Shown here one piece after another: positions 23,619-35,762 of a DNA stretch of 64,000 bases; the first letter of the stretch is position 1; every line of letters begins with the position of its first letter. A program made the translations under genes and the position numbers. The stretch is from Lasiosphaeria ovina (Eukaryota > Ascomycota > Sordariomycetes > Sordariales > Lasiosphaeriaceae): NCBI GenBank assembly GCA_033439765.1, contig JAULSN010000001.1:5270001-5334000 (forward strand), given 5' to 3'. Below the pieces are notes generated by a model. It searched no databases, was not told where the DNA came from, and was given only the letters and a program-made list of their open reading frames with translations.

Positions 23619-25726
23619 TCATGGCGTTTTCGGAGGTCGTCCCTTGTCCAAAAACTTTTGTAGAAAATGCTGCTGTATTGGCCGCTGGGACTCCTTCTCT
23701 TCGCGCGGGTCAATGTCGAAGATGTTGGTCCTCGGGGGCGGGCGGGTGCGCACGGCATGCTCGAGCTTGCGCTGGAAGTCTTTGAGGTTCACGCGGGCGT
23801 CCAGCCTCGACGTGAAAGCGGCGCCCTGCTCGTGGATGCTCGACCACATGATCTTGATGCGCCTCATGACCTCGTCGACCTCGGAGTTGTACTGCTTGAC
23901 GGCCTCGGGGCCGCCGCCGACGGGCGCGCAGCCGTCGGCCGTGGCGACGCTGAGCAGCTCGACCAGCGCGGCCAGCTCGTAGTAGTCGGTGAGGTGGCGG
24001 TCGACGATGAACTCGTCGGCCTCGAGCCGGTCGATGACGGCGCGCATGCTGAAGTTGTCCTCGGGCCGCGCGCGCGCGCGCTGCGGATCGTCAAACACGA
24101 ACACGATGGCCAGCCGCCGGCGCAGGTCGATCAGCCTCGCGCCCATGGACGGGATGGACGAGACGCTGTCCCACCGCAAGCTGGCGTCGTCTACGAGACT
24201 GTAGAGAGACATGCACACGTCGCCGCACTATAGGTATTCAGAAAAAGGTTAGATCGTCATAGAGAGGCTGGGAACCGATTCAAAACAGAAGAAAAAGAGG
24301 AAAACCAGGTCAGCGAAGCAAGTGGGATTGTCCATACAAATGAGTCCCAGTCATCCCTGGACACAGCTCCCACAAGTGCGAACAGGGCATCTTGAAATTC
24401 TTTCTCGATGGCCAGGTCCTCTCGCACAAGACTGTCCATGCCGAGCCGAAGCATAATGGCGACGCTCCGCGTTAGGGGCTGGATCGTCAGGCCCTGTGAT
24501 ATTTCTGCCGACAGCAGGAGAACTGTCCGGAGAGGAGCCCAATCTCTCTGCGCCGTGGTTGACGAGTCTCTCTGGTGGCCCGCCGAGCCCCTGCTTGTCT
24601 GGGGAGACGAACTGAGAGAGCGTTCTGATGCTCCAGCGCTGCGGAATAACTGTGAAATTACCTGGCCATCTACGAGCCGCCTGACGTGATCGGGACACAC
24701 TCCAAGCAGCCTCAGATACTCCCCTCGGAGTTTCCTGGTCTTTGTCAAGGGGGCTTCATCTAGCACCCAGAGGAATATGTCATCAGGCAGGCTTTGCATC
24801 TTGGCCTGAATGTGGTAGGGCAGCCCATCCTCAAAGAGCTCAGCCCTACCCTTTGCCGGCGCAAGAAACGCCCAGGCCCCCCTGGCGGCGGCGCTGGGAA
24901 AGGGGTTGCGAGCCTCGATGGACGCGGTGTTGGGCAGGCGCCGGTCGAAAAAGTGCCACTCCTTCCGGTGGACCGCGGCCTCGGTCCTCTTGACAGCGCG
25001 GAGCAGCCTCTCGCGATGGCCCTCGTCCTGGCTCCCTTCGGCGTCTGAGAGGACGTCCATTATGGTATCGTGCAGGCTGACGGGGACCTTCTTCTGGTTG
25101 TTTGCGGGCTGCTGCTGCGGTAGCTGGTGCCCCTGCATGGCGTCGTCCTCGTCCGCCATGATGGAGGCTATGCGCCGCTCGCTCTCCTCGAGGGCCTTGT
25201 CCGCCTCGGCATGCTTGAGCAGGGCCTGGATGTCAAACTTGTGCTTTGGCATGATGGTCAGGGGCGACGAGAACATGGCAAGAGCAGTTCGTTTCGCCTC
25301 TGGCGTCGCAAAGAGGTTGTTGTTCTCTTTCCTCGCGGGCACTGGTACGGCCTTGGCGCCGCTGGGCTTGGAGAAGAGCGAGGGGAGGTCGTCGTCGGAC
25401 GAGATGAAGTCAGTGTCCTCATCTTCCGAGGCCTGAATGACATCATCGCGAGACCGCACTACGTGGGTGGGTGCGGGCGGAGACAAGAGAAGCTGGGGAA
25501 TTGGCGAAGGGGCTGGGAAAGACGGCAACGACGGCGGTGACGGCAACGGTGACGACGTCCGCGACGGCGTCCGCGAGGCTCGCACTTGAGACTCGATATG
25601 GGGCGGCGGCGGCGGCGGTGGTGGTGGTGGTGGTGGTGGTGGTGGTGGTAGAGGCTGGTTCCCTGAGGCTGGAGAGCTCTTGGCAACCGGCTTGAAGAAG
25701 CTGGTGATGCTGCCGTTTTTAGACAT
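23619..25726 (-). CDS. Unknown protein with PIP-like N-terminus and polyproline run
   Basis: Predicted 665-residue protein I do not recognise. Exons are 25726-24338 and 24227-23619, joined in phase 0 across a 110-nt intron (GTATGG..TAG, branch TCTAAC). The extreme N-terminus, NGSITSFFKP, resembles PCNA-interacting peptides (the xx[I/L/M]xxFF core followed by KP) but lacks the usual Gln. Next come about 17 prolines (residues 26-42) encoded by a GGC/GGT repeat, then a Ser/Pro-rich region with acidic patches (SEDEDTDFISSDDD). From about residue 150 the protein looks helical and folded, with segments rich in Leu/Arg and no catalytic motif I can name. The end is basic. A role in replication or repair is suggested only by the PIP-like peptide. 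The gene converges with the V-ATPase E gene. Confidence 0.75.
25602..25649. repeat. GGC/GGT coding microsatellite
   Basis: A 48-bp trinucleotide array, GGC units then GGT units on the plus strand. It is read on the minus strand as the polyproline run (CCA/CCG/ACC-type codons) of the unknown PIP-like protein. Confidence 0.85.
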
Positions 25727-28700
25727 GTTTCATTAAATCTCCCGGCTTTGTTCGTTGGAGTGCAATCCCATCCGGACACGGCCCACAGCCCACAGCCCAC
25801 GGCCCACTTCTCGGAAGTTCCGGCCTTTTTGGGAGGAGAGGGGAGGAAAGTGCGCGACGCGACTACCTTAGGTATGTCTATGGCCTCCTCATCTCAAGGC
25901 CGGGTAGCGGGCTGCGTTCAATAAATTGGTGGTTACCCCACTAATTGGCGCCACGCGCTTGAGTTCAAGTCAGGAATGGAATTGGCGTTGATTTTTCAGC
26001 CACATTCAGGGACTGATTAGACAGGGTCAGCCGAATAGCACCTGGTGCTCGTCTGTGCCCGTCTGTGATAGCGGTGCTGGTGGTGCATCGGGCTGCGCGC
26101 TTGCATGTTTTGACGCGTCCAAGGCGCGCGCGACGACGGAGACAAATTAATGACACGCGACGGTACTTGCCGTTGAATCAAGTTTGTCTTTTGCCTACAA
26201 TTGCGGCCACAGAATATTACACGTGTACAACGTATTTACGCAGTACAAAGTATGGAAATACAGGTACATTTAAACTATGGGATGGAGCAAAACAGCTTAT
26301 CGTGCTAGCGAGGGTTTTGGCCAACCGCGGCGTCTCGTTAATCGGTGGTGGCTTTTATTTTTTTTGGGCGGAGCGGCTGACAAAAAAAGAAGGGGTTCTG
26401 ACGTCGGACGATGCGCTTCAAGATCTGCACCCGCCGCCCCTCTCTCGAGTCAGGGCACAATTGTTTGGGTTTTAGCAGGCACGCCCTGGGAAACGGTCGG
26501 GCGTCGCTGACGTTGTTGATGACCTGGCGAGCTTACGAGTGGTAATATGGATGGCTTCTATCCTAGCCTGAGGATGAGAGATGACGGGCTGTGTGAATTC
26601 CTCGAGCATTCGCCAGACTCTAATTGGTCTCTCACGACTCCTACGACTGTTGTGAAGCACTGCCTGGCTCAGTCGGCGGGAGGCTTAGACAGCCGCAGTG
26701 AAGGACCACCACCACCACACCACCACACCTACATAGTAGTGTAGACTAGGTAGATGAGAAATACTGGCACAACGGGAGTAATAATTACATCGGAGGGTAT
26801 ACCGGTGGTTCAGATATCTATGAAGGATTCAGACCAGGTCGCACATTCCTCGGACCTCATGAAATACCGGTGGTAATGAGGGAATGCCGCCGCCTCAGAC
26901 TTTGTCTTCACCTCGCCCCTGCATTTCGCGGGGTCACCACACACACCACAGCGAGCCCACCATTATTAGTCCAGACGTTATCCCATCCCCGTCCCGCCCT
27001 CCTGGGCCTACTACCTACGTATACTAAGTAGGCGATGTCGACCTTTGGCAGATCATATTAAGAGAAAGCGCAACAGCCTTCGGCAAATACTACTGGCGCA
27101 TAACTGACCCGAAGATTCGTCAGGAAGCGGGTTGTGGCCGGCCGCATAAGTTTCATTCCCGGCACGCCTTCCTGGATCTTGATGAAACTTGTCCCGCGTT
27201 CGTGCCACCCGCGTAGATACCTGCCTTACCTTAGGTAGGTCGGAACAGAGTTTAGGGATTAGGGAGGTACACTATTGAGTGGGTAAACCCCCAGATCCGG
27301 GAGGCTGCCTGCTGAAGCACAGTCCACAGCCTACTCGTGATGGCTGAGGTCCTGAATCCTGAATCCACATTGTTGGAAGAGCGTAACAGGATTTTTTTCT
27401 GTTGCGCTGTTAGGTTGATTAGCGATGGTCGAGGCTCAGACGTGCACGCCGCCCTGATCGTCGAGCCACAATCAACTCCCAATGATATGTATGTACCAAC
27501 AACTTTTAGGCTTGTGTCGCGTGGGACAGTTGGCAGCAAGGCGGGAGAAATGGGCTAGAGTGTGAGCATGGGCTTGAGAGGTTGGTGTCATCGATGTAAA
27601 TGGAAGGCATACTCTCTCCGGCATCTCTGGCGGCGAGGGAGGCGTTATCCAGCCGTCTCAATGCATCTGGAACTTTAGTTGTTACTTTGTTGGAGCGGTT
27701 ATACGCACTGATGTTGCCCAGGAGCGCCGAGTGTGGCTTCTAAACTGGCAAGTGTCCATGACTATTGTTGGAATCGCTGGCACAGGCACTGCATGAATAC
27801 AATGCTTGGACAAGTGGACCCGACGTGGAAGCCACATCCCTCAAAGTTCTTCAACTGCCCCTGGTCTGGCTGCCATCTGTTTTGACATCGACTAATACTG
27901 GGTAGAACAGTAAGCTGTAGAGAGCCGGTTGTGAGGGCCATGACGGATAGAAAGACAGCTTTTGTGCTCGCTGCCGTGAATTAACGCCTGCATGGTTCTA
28001 GCTTCGTTTCTCGTCACGATCGAAGTGATAATTTGTAAGAAAAGGGGTCCTCTCCGAAGGGCGCTATATCGGGCGGGCACCGGGTTTCTGGCAAAGCCCG
28101 ACAAACGGGGCCAAGACAGTTCGGCGGAGATCTTAGCCTACCATGGTATCCACACAAAGGCGGGTAGTCTGTAAATTATACAGAATGGCTAGACTGACCG
28201 ACTAAGTCCGGATACCAAGCATTTGGGCCAACAGCGTTATGAGGCGGCTTGTATCGTCGGTAAACAAAGATTAAATTCGGACAAAGATTTTCATTCAATG
28301 GGCAAAGGACCTGACGGATTGTCCGGCTGCAGGTGCTTGCTGTTGCTAGCACTGCTGGGGAGCCGGGACAGCCCAGAGGCTGTGCTTGCCTTCAATGCTG
28401 TCAAGATGTGTGGCCGCCCAGCCCTCAGTTTCTGTCCAGTGTCCACTTCAAAATGGCAGTTGGCTGGCCACGCGGGCAGCTTAACTCGCACAAACACCGC
28501 CATAGGCCCGCTTGCCCACGGATTTTGCGGAAATCCCGTCTCCTAAGGAAGGAAGGTACGTAGCGAGGCCTGACGAACGACAAACCCGTTGGACCGCCGA
28601 GTCTGCCCAGCCTCGGAAACCCGACGGATTTCACGGGCCTTCAGTTCAGCCCATATAGATTGTATTGTACAACATGTACTCAGCAGACATCATCCATTAT

Positions 28701-29891
28701 CGTCACCCGTTGCCGTAGCAGGTTACAGTCAGCAACACAGCAAATAAGACTCTCCGTGTCCCGTCATTGCCGTTGCTTCCTCAGGTGTCGCCGTCCTCCC
28801 GTAGTTCACTTTGAGCCCGTATGTACACCCGTCGTATGGATTACAGTGGGTTAGGTAGCACGTTACGGCCGGCCAATTGCTGGGGCTCTCGGGCTGTACG
28901 AATCCAATGCACTCCGCACCCAGCCCAGCCCAGTTTGGCGACATAATGGGATGGATGGGAAAGGCCCGGGCCCACTTCCATGCTGCCGCCCATCCGCGAA
29001 CGCTGAAATGAGCGAGCCTTATTACCGCGCCGCGTACCAAATACTACCTACTCAGTATACGTGTGTATCAGACGCGGCGTATCGGGCGAGTACGCAACTA
29101 GGTTATTAGCGAGCAGCGACGCTTTCCTATTCCATTTGATTACCAATTCTCAGGGTCAAAGAATCCAGCGTGGCCTTTTCGACCAGAGCCTCGCGATGAG
29201 CGACTCGATTGACTTCTTTTCTCAGGCTCGCTGACCAGTGCCTTCAGTTCTCTCCGCAGCAGCAGCAGCAGCAGCAAGAGTAGATGTCAAGGCTCCCTTG
29301 TCCAATTGCTTGTCGAGGATTTCCCGGACCTGTGCTAGGTAGGTCGCTGTTAATAATGCAGTTGTGGTTTGCGTGAGATTTCCAGGTTTGCCTGAACGGG
29401 TTGCTGACTTTCCCGATTATAACGGGGCCCGGGCTAGTTCAGGCAGCCCACCTCGCCCTGCCCTCCCTCCACTGGCGCCCCCTTGAAGACCCTCCTGTTC
29501 TCGCTGGTCGCAAAACCCCGGCTTACCCGGCCTCCAAACTCCGGCGTTCCCAAAATCTCTCCCTGAACTCGCCAACGAGCTGCAACCCGCTGCCCCCCCA
29601 AAGCGTATCCCGATCGCTCCTGGCCCGCCCCCCTACCGCGACGTTCTTTCCGCCAACCCAACACAACCGACGCTCTGGGACCGAGATTTGGCACGCGATC
29701 CGATCTGCGGACTGGACCATCGCCAATTCGAATTTTGTAAAATCCCAGCTTGGGGCCACGACTCGCTCGATTTTAGCCCTTCAACGCGTCGCATCCTTAA
29801 TTGCAGTGGCGTCGAGACAGCGACCGGGCCACTCCTGGCCAGCCTGGCGGACAGCTCGGGTTGAACGGGCTCTGCCCGCGATTCCCTCTCA
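25727..29891. promoter_or_regulatory. Long divergent interval before the flippase gene
   Basis: About 4.2 kb between genes transcribed away from each other. No gene is recognised. It contains a CAG microsatellite at about 29256-29276 and C/T-rich, leader-like sequence at 29400-29890. The open frame 29401-29970 runs through this leader and overlaps the flippase start in another phase, so I treat it as spurious. Confidence 0.4.
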
Positions 29892-32800
29892 ATGGCGCCG
29901 CCAGAAGATGGCGCCGTTCTTGAGCCTACCGTGTCGATGCAGAGGTCGAGATGGGCGACGCGGAAGCTGACGGTCAAGAGCAGCGGCCTGAAGCGCCTCT
30001 CGCTGCTCGGAAGGAAACACAACAGGAATGCGTCGGGCGAGAAGAAGAGGACATCGGGAGGATCCGAGTCGCTGCGACAACCGACGGGCGGCCAACTTGA
30101 CGGGCCGCAGAGCGATGCCAACAGCGTTACGAGCGACGACCACGGCGCCGCACCGCGCCAAGTTTACTTCAACATACCTCTCCCCGACGACCTCAAGGAC
30201 GAGGAAGGACACCCGAAGACCTTTTACCCGCGAAACAAGATCCGGACGGCCAAGTACACGCCGCTATCTTTTATTCCTAAAAACCTGTGGTTCCAATTCC
30301 ACAACGTCGCCAATATTTTCTTCCTCTTCGTTGTCATTTTAGTTGTAAGTAGCGCACGACTGCAAGGCGGTGTCCTGGGTGACCTGCTCCCCCGGCCCCT
30401 TTTTGGGGGGCCTTGATGTGTTAACTCTGGCCCTAGATATTCCCTATTTTCGGCGGTGTGAACCCCGGACTTAACGCTGTTCCTTTAATTTTTATTGTTA
30501 CCGTCACCGCCATCAAAGATGCTATCGAGGACTATCGGAGGACAATTCTCGACAACGAGCTCAACAATGCCCCCGTACACCGTTTAGTGGGCTGGGACAA
30601 CGTCAACGTGGAGGACGACAACGTGTCGCTGTGGCGAAGGTTCAAAAAGGCCAATTCCCGGTTCTTTGGCGCCATATGGCGTTCCATCCAGAGCCTTTGG
30701 AAGAAGAAGGACAAGAGCGCGACAGATGGCGATTCGGACCGTGCTAACCCGCGCGCGTCAATCGAGACCACGTCGACGCCGTGGGAGTCGGCTGTTTCCC
30801 CGCGCTCTCAGCGGATGTCGTTTGTTTCGGCGCAAGAGGAAATTCAGATGACGCCAGTGCCGTCGCCCCTCCCGCTCCAGCCCAACCAGATGAAGCTGCC
30901 GTCTGATGCGCAGAGGGGCGGAGGACATGCGCTCAGCTTTGAGATGAATGAAGCGACGGCTTTGCAGAACTTGAAAGGAGACTTGGTCAACCACGAGGTG
31001 CCCGTCACCGGCAAGGCTAAATTCCACAAAGATACGTGGAAAAGTCTGGTTGTCGGCGATTTTGTCCGCATCTACAATGACGACGAGCTCCCAGCTGATA
31101 TCATCATCCTGGCAACTTCGGATCCTGACGGCTCTTGCTACGTCGAGACGAAAAACTTGGACGGAGAAACCAACTTGAAGGTCCGCTCGGCGCTCCGGTG
31201 CGGCCGTTCGCTGAAGCATGCCCGGGACTGCGAGCGTGCCCAGTTTATGATTGACAGCGAACCCCCGCAGCCCAACCTCTACAAGTATAACGGCGCAATC
31301 AAGTGGGAACAGCAGGTGCCTTGGGATCCTCACGGGGAGCCTAGAAACATGTCGGAGCCAGTCACGATCGACAACATGCTCCTCCGTGGATGCAACCTCC
31401 GCAACACCGAGTGGGCTCTCGGCGTGGTTGTCTTCACCGGCCACGACACCAAGATCATGATGAACGCCGGAATAACGCCAAGCAAGCGTGCCCGAATTGC
31501 CCGCGAGCTGAACTTCAACGTCATCTGCAATTTCGGTATTCTCTTGGTCATGTGTCTCATCGCTAGCATTGCCAACGGCGTTGCCTGGGGCAAGACAGAT
31601 GCGTCCTTGTACTGGTTCGGGTACGGGTCGATCGGAGGGACACCGGGACTGACAGGCTTCATCACTTTCTGGGCTGCTGTGATCGTCTTTCAAAACTTGG
31701 TGCCTATCTCTCTCTACATCTCGCTCGAAATCGTGAGAACCCTCCAGGCCTACTTCATCTACAGCGACATTGGGATGTACTACGAATCGATCGACGCGCC
31801 GTGTATCCCCAAGTCGTGGAATATATCGGATGATGTTGGCCAGATTGAGTACATCTTCTCCGACAAGACCGGCACCTTGACACAGAATGTGATGGAGTTC
31901 AAGAAAGCCACGGTCAACGGCCAACCATACGGAGAAGCATTCACCGAAGCGCAGGCTGGCATGAACAAGAGGATGGGCGGCGCTGTTGCTGAGCAGGACA
32001 CCGAAAATATCAGGGCCGAGATCGCCGCGGCAAAAGTCAAAACGCTTCAAGGACTTCGAGATCTTCACGACAACCCGTATCTCCATGACGAAGACTTGAC
32101 CTTTGTTGCCCCCGATTTTGTCGAAGACCTGGCTGGCAAGCACGGAGCTGAGCAGCAGCGGGCAAATGAGCATTTCATGCTCGCGCTAGCTCTTTGCCAC
32201 ACGGTTATCACCGAGAAACAGCCTGGTGATCCTCCCAAGATCATATTCAAGGCCCAGTCGCCAGACGAGGCCGCTCTTGTTTCTACCGCCCGTGACATGG
32301 GCTTCACCGTTCTTGGCATGTCTAACGACGGCATCAACGTCAATGTCATGGGCCAGGACAGGCATTACCCGGTCCTCAATACCATCGAGTTTAACTCGAC
32401 GAGGAAGAGAATGAGCGCCATCGTCAGGATGCCTGACGGTCGAATTGTCCTTTTCTGCAAGGGGGCTGATAGCATCATATACTCGCGCCTCAAGAGGGGC
32501 GAGCAGCCCCAGCTCCGCAAGGAAACCGCGGAGCATCTCGAGATGTTCGCCGTCGAGGGTCTCCGCACTCTCTGCATTGCGGAACGCGAGCTTACCGAGG
32601 AGGAATATCGCGAATGGCGCAAGGAGCACGACTTGGCTGCTACCGCTCTCGAAAATCGCGAAGAGAAGCTCGAGGAGGTTGCCGATAAGATCGAGCAGGA
32701 CCTCACCTTGCTGGGAGGGACGGCCATTGAAGATCGCCTTCAGGACGGTGTGCCCGACACCATTGAGCTTCTGTCCGACGCCGGTATCAAGCTTTGGGTT

Positions 32801-34656
32801 CTTACCGGAGACAAGGTCGAGACAGCGATCAACATCGGGTTCTCGTGCAACCTCTTGAACAATGACATGGACCTTATTCGCCTCCAGGTCGTCGAGGACG
32901 AAGGCGGCGTGATAACAGAAGAGGAATACCTGCGCTTAGCCGAAGAGAGCCTCGACCAAGGCTTGGCGAAGTTCAACATGACGGGCAGCGACGAAGAGCT
33001 CAAGAAGGCTAGAAGCGACCACGAACCCCCTGCCGCGACTCACGGGCTCGTTATTGACGGCTTCACCCTGCGGTGGGTGCTGAGTGAAGCCCTGAAGCAG
33101 AAGTTCCTGCTCTTGTGTAAGCAGTGCAAGGCTGTCTTGTGCTGCCGAGTCAGCCCTGCCCAGAAAGCCGCCGTCGTCACTTTGGTGAAGAATGGGCTGG
33201 ATGTCATGACCATGTCCATTGGCGACGGAGCAAACGACGTCGCCATGATCCAGGAGGCCGACGTCGGCGTCGGCATCGCCGGTGTGGAAGGCCGCCAGGC
33301 CGTCATGTCATCCGACTATGCCATTGGGCAGTTTCGATTCCTGCAGAGGCTGGTGCTCGTCCACGGGAGATGGTCCTATCGGCGCTTGGCAGAAACGATT
33401 AGCAATTTTTTCTACAAGAACATGATCTGGACATGGGCCATCTTCTGGTTCCAGGCCTTCTGCAACTTCGACATCTCGTACATCTTCGAGTACACGTACA
33501 TCCTCATGTTCAACCTGTTTTTTACGTCGGTCCCGGTTATCCTTATGGGAGTTCTAGACCAGGACGTGAGTGACACGGTATCGTTGGCGGTCCCTCAGCT
33601 CTACCGATGCGGCATCGAGCGGCTTGAATGGACGCAAACAAAATTCTGGTGAGTGCTCTCGGGGTTCTTCTGTTCCCAACCCGCTCCCCACCCTCTTGCG
33701 GTTGACTAACAAACTATTGCAGGGCCTACATGGTGGACGGTATTTACCAATCCGTCGTAACCTTCTTCATACCGTTCGTTTTTGTCACCCTCACCGCCTC
33801 CGCTGCCGGGAACGGACTCGACGTGGCCGAGCGGCTCCGGCTGGGATGCTATATCGCCCACCCCGCCGTTCTCACGATCAACTTCTATATCCTGATCAAC
33901 ACGTATCGATGGGACTGGGTGTTCCTGTTGGTTATCGCTCTCAGCGACGTGTTCATCTTCTTCTGGACCGGAGTGTACACGGCTAGTACCTACGCTGCCG
34001 GCTTCTACCAGGCCGCCCCCCAAATCTACCAAGAGCTCACTTTCTGGATGTGCTTCATTGTCACGCCCACAATATGCCTGCTTCCGCGAATCGTCATCAA
34101 GTGTATTCAGAAGCAGCGGTTCCCATACGATGTGGACATCATCCGGGAGGAGGTCAAGCTTGGCAGGTATTCTGACAAGGGGCCGACGGACACCACAGCA
34201 ACCGCCGAGGGTCTGGAAGGGTCTTTATCGACAGCGTCCGAGTCGTCGACCAAAAAGGGAAAGCACGCTACTTACGCGAGCGTCGATGAAGACAGGCGGC
34301 CTATCTACCCCCCTTCGGTGGCCACGCATAACACGCGTAACCAGAACGGGAGCGACGGTACAGACTACACCATGCACAACCGGAACTCGCTCGAGGTACA
34401 GCGAGAGGACGAGGGATACAGGCCGCGGCAGTCGATTGACCGGACCAGACCGTCATTCGACCGCATAAGAGCATCGATGGACCGGGTCCGACCCAGTCTC
34501 GAGGCCAGCAACGATTTTACCTCGGCGGCACGGCTGAGTAGGATAGAGTCGACACACTCGTCGCACGGGACGGGCAATCAGCGGCGTTTTAATTTGAACA
34601 CGGTTAGAAGGAGGGGGATGTCGGCATTTTCCAAAAAGAGCGTCGATCAACAATAA
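29892..34656 (+). CDS. dnf1: P4-type ATPase phospholipid flippase (Dnf1/Dnf2 type)
   Basis: Predicted 1532-residue P4-ATPase that moves phospholipids from the outer to the inner leaflet of plasma and endosomal membranes. Exons are 29892-30344, 30437-33648 and 33723-34656; introns are 92 nt (GTAAGT..TAG) and 74 nt (GTGAGT..CAG). Key P-type motifs are intact: DGET at Asp393 (actuator), SDKTGTLT with the phosphorylated Asp627, TGDK at 941, and GDGANDV at 1080. The lipid-ATPase signature around [13 protein letters not shown] and NLWFQFHN lies before TM1 near residue 140. About ten TM helices are visible, the last six after residue 1110. The long basic N-terminus and the extended Ser/Arg-rich C-tail match Dnf1/Dnf2 rather than the shorter Drs2 or Neo1 classes; a Cdc50/Lem3-type partner is expected from the family. 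The start at 29892 gives the first ATG in frame with a typical N-terminus. Confidence 0.93.
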
Positions 34657-35762
34657 CGGACGCAGTAGACAGACGTCAAGGGGACTGTACATTAATCTTT
34701 GTGCTGTGTTCTGCTGAGCGGGCAACTGGTACCGGTGGCTAGCTAGCAAGCAGACAGGTGTATCGCTCGCTTTTGTTCGCTTTCTTTTCCTTGGGTTTCA
34801 TTCGTCATTTTTTCCTTCTGTTGATATCCCGGACTGCGTCAAATTCATTGTACGAGGAGGGACGAGGCTGTTGCATCCTCTGTGCTCACATATACACAAA
34901 CACTTACACGAAACTCTCGCCGACGACGCACACAGAGACACACACGAAGCAAAGCGGGAGAGGGGATGGATAGGTAGATGGGATGGGCGGGGAAAAACAA
35001 ATCATCATTTTTCTGTTTCTCTATTTTTCGCCGTCTTCTTTCTCTATCTGTTCCTTGTTTCCGAGTCATGCTTTGCATATGCGTGCCTGTCTCTTCTAAC
35101 TAGTATTTATTCTTCTCTTTTTTCTCAACGAGGAGATTCCACCGCCATCGACAAGGATATTCTCCACTGTTTCTGTCTTCCTTTTTCCTCTTATTCCTTC
35201 CTTTGCATATTCTTGGTTCTCTTGGTCCTATTTCCAGCCGGCGTTGGGTGGCGCATTTACAACATGATTTGGCGTGCGTGCGTGCGTGTCGTGTGAACGA
35301 AATAATAGCGGGGGAGAAGGGAGGGTATTGGACAAGAAAGACACCTTATAGGACAACAAGACGTGAAAGGTGGTTATTATTTTTATCTTCAAGATATATA
35401 ACATGTTTGATTTATCACGGCCCTTCTCATGACTCTTGACATGTCTTGTGATGCTGCTCTGTGAGGAAGACAGCGGTATGTAGAAGAGTTGGGGAGGTGG
35501 AGAGAAATAAGGGGTTCGTGTGGGGGTGATGAGGTACTAATTGACCACTCACTGTCAAGTATGCCGATAAGGAAAGAACGTCCCCTAAAAGTGGCACGAT
35601 AACTGAATAAGAGCAATCTAACGTCGCAAGATGAGGCGCGTTCGCGACAACGGTCCGGCGGGAATAGGTATTTGGCCAGCAACGACGGCTTTCTCAAATC
35701 ACAACAAGGGATTTTTGACTCGACATCTGCCTCGGGCAACAACGAGCAGCAACAGCAGCAAC
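34657..35762. other. Intergenic between flippase and msc7
   Basis: About 1.1 kb holding the flippase 3' UTR and the msc7 promoter. T/C-rich blocks lie at 34770-34830 and 35015-35200. No gene recognised. Confidence 0.45.

Noticed and set aside
23667..24233. 188-codon plus-strand frame opposite the PIP-like gene
   Set aside because: A shadow of the minus-strand exon 2, which has proper splice signals; the composition is Val/Ala/Asp/Arg-rich as expected for a GC-rich antisense frame.
29401..29970. 189-codon frame overlapping the flippase start
   Set aside because: It lies in C/T-rich leader sequence and overlaps the flippase N-terminus in another phase, with no domain.
30758..32173. 471-codon antisense open frame across the flippase gene
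   Set aside because: It lies fully opposite well-conserved P4-ATPase coding sequence. Such frames follow from codon bias of the sense gene, and it shows no domain.
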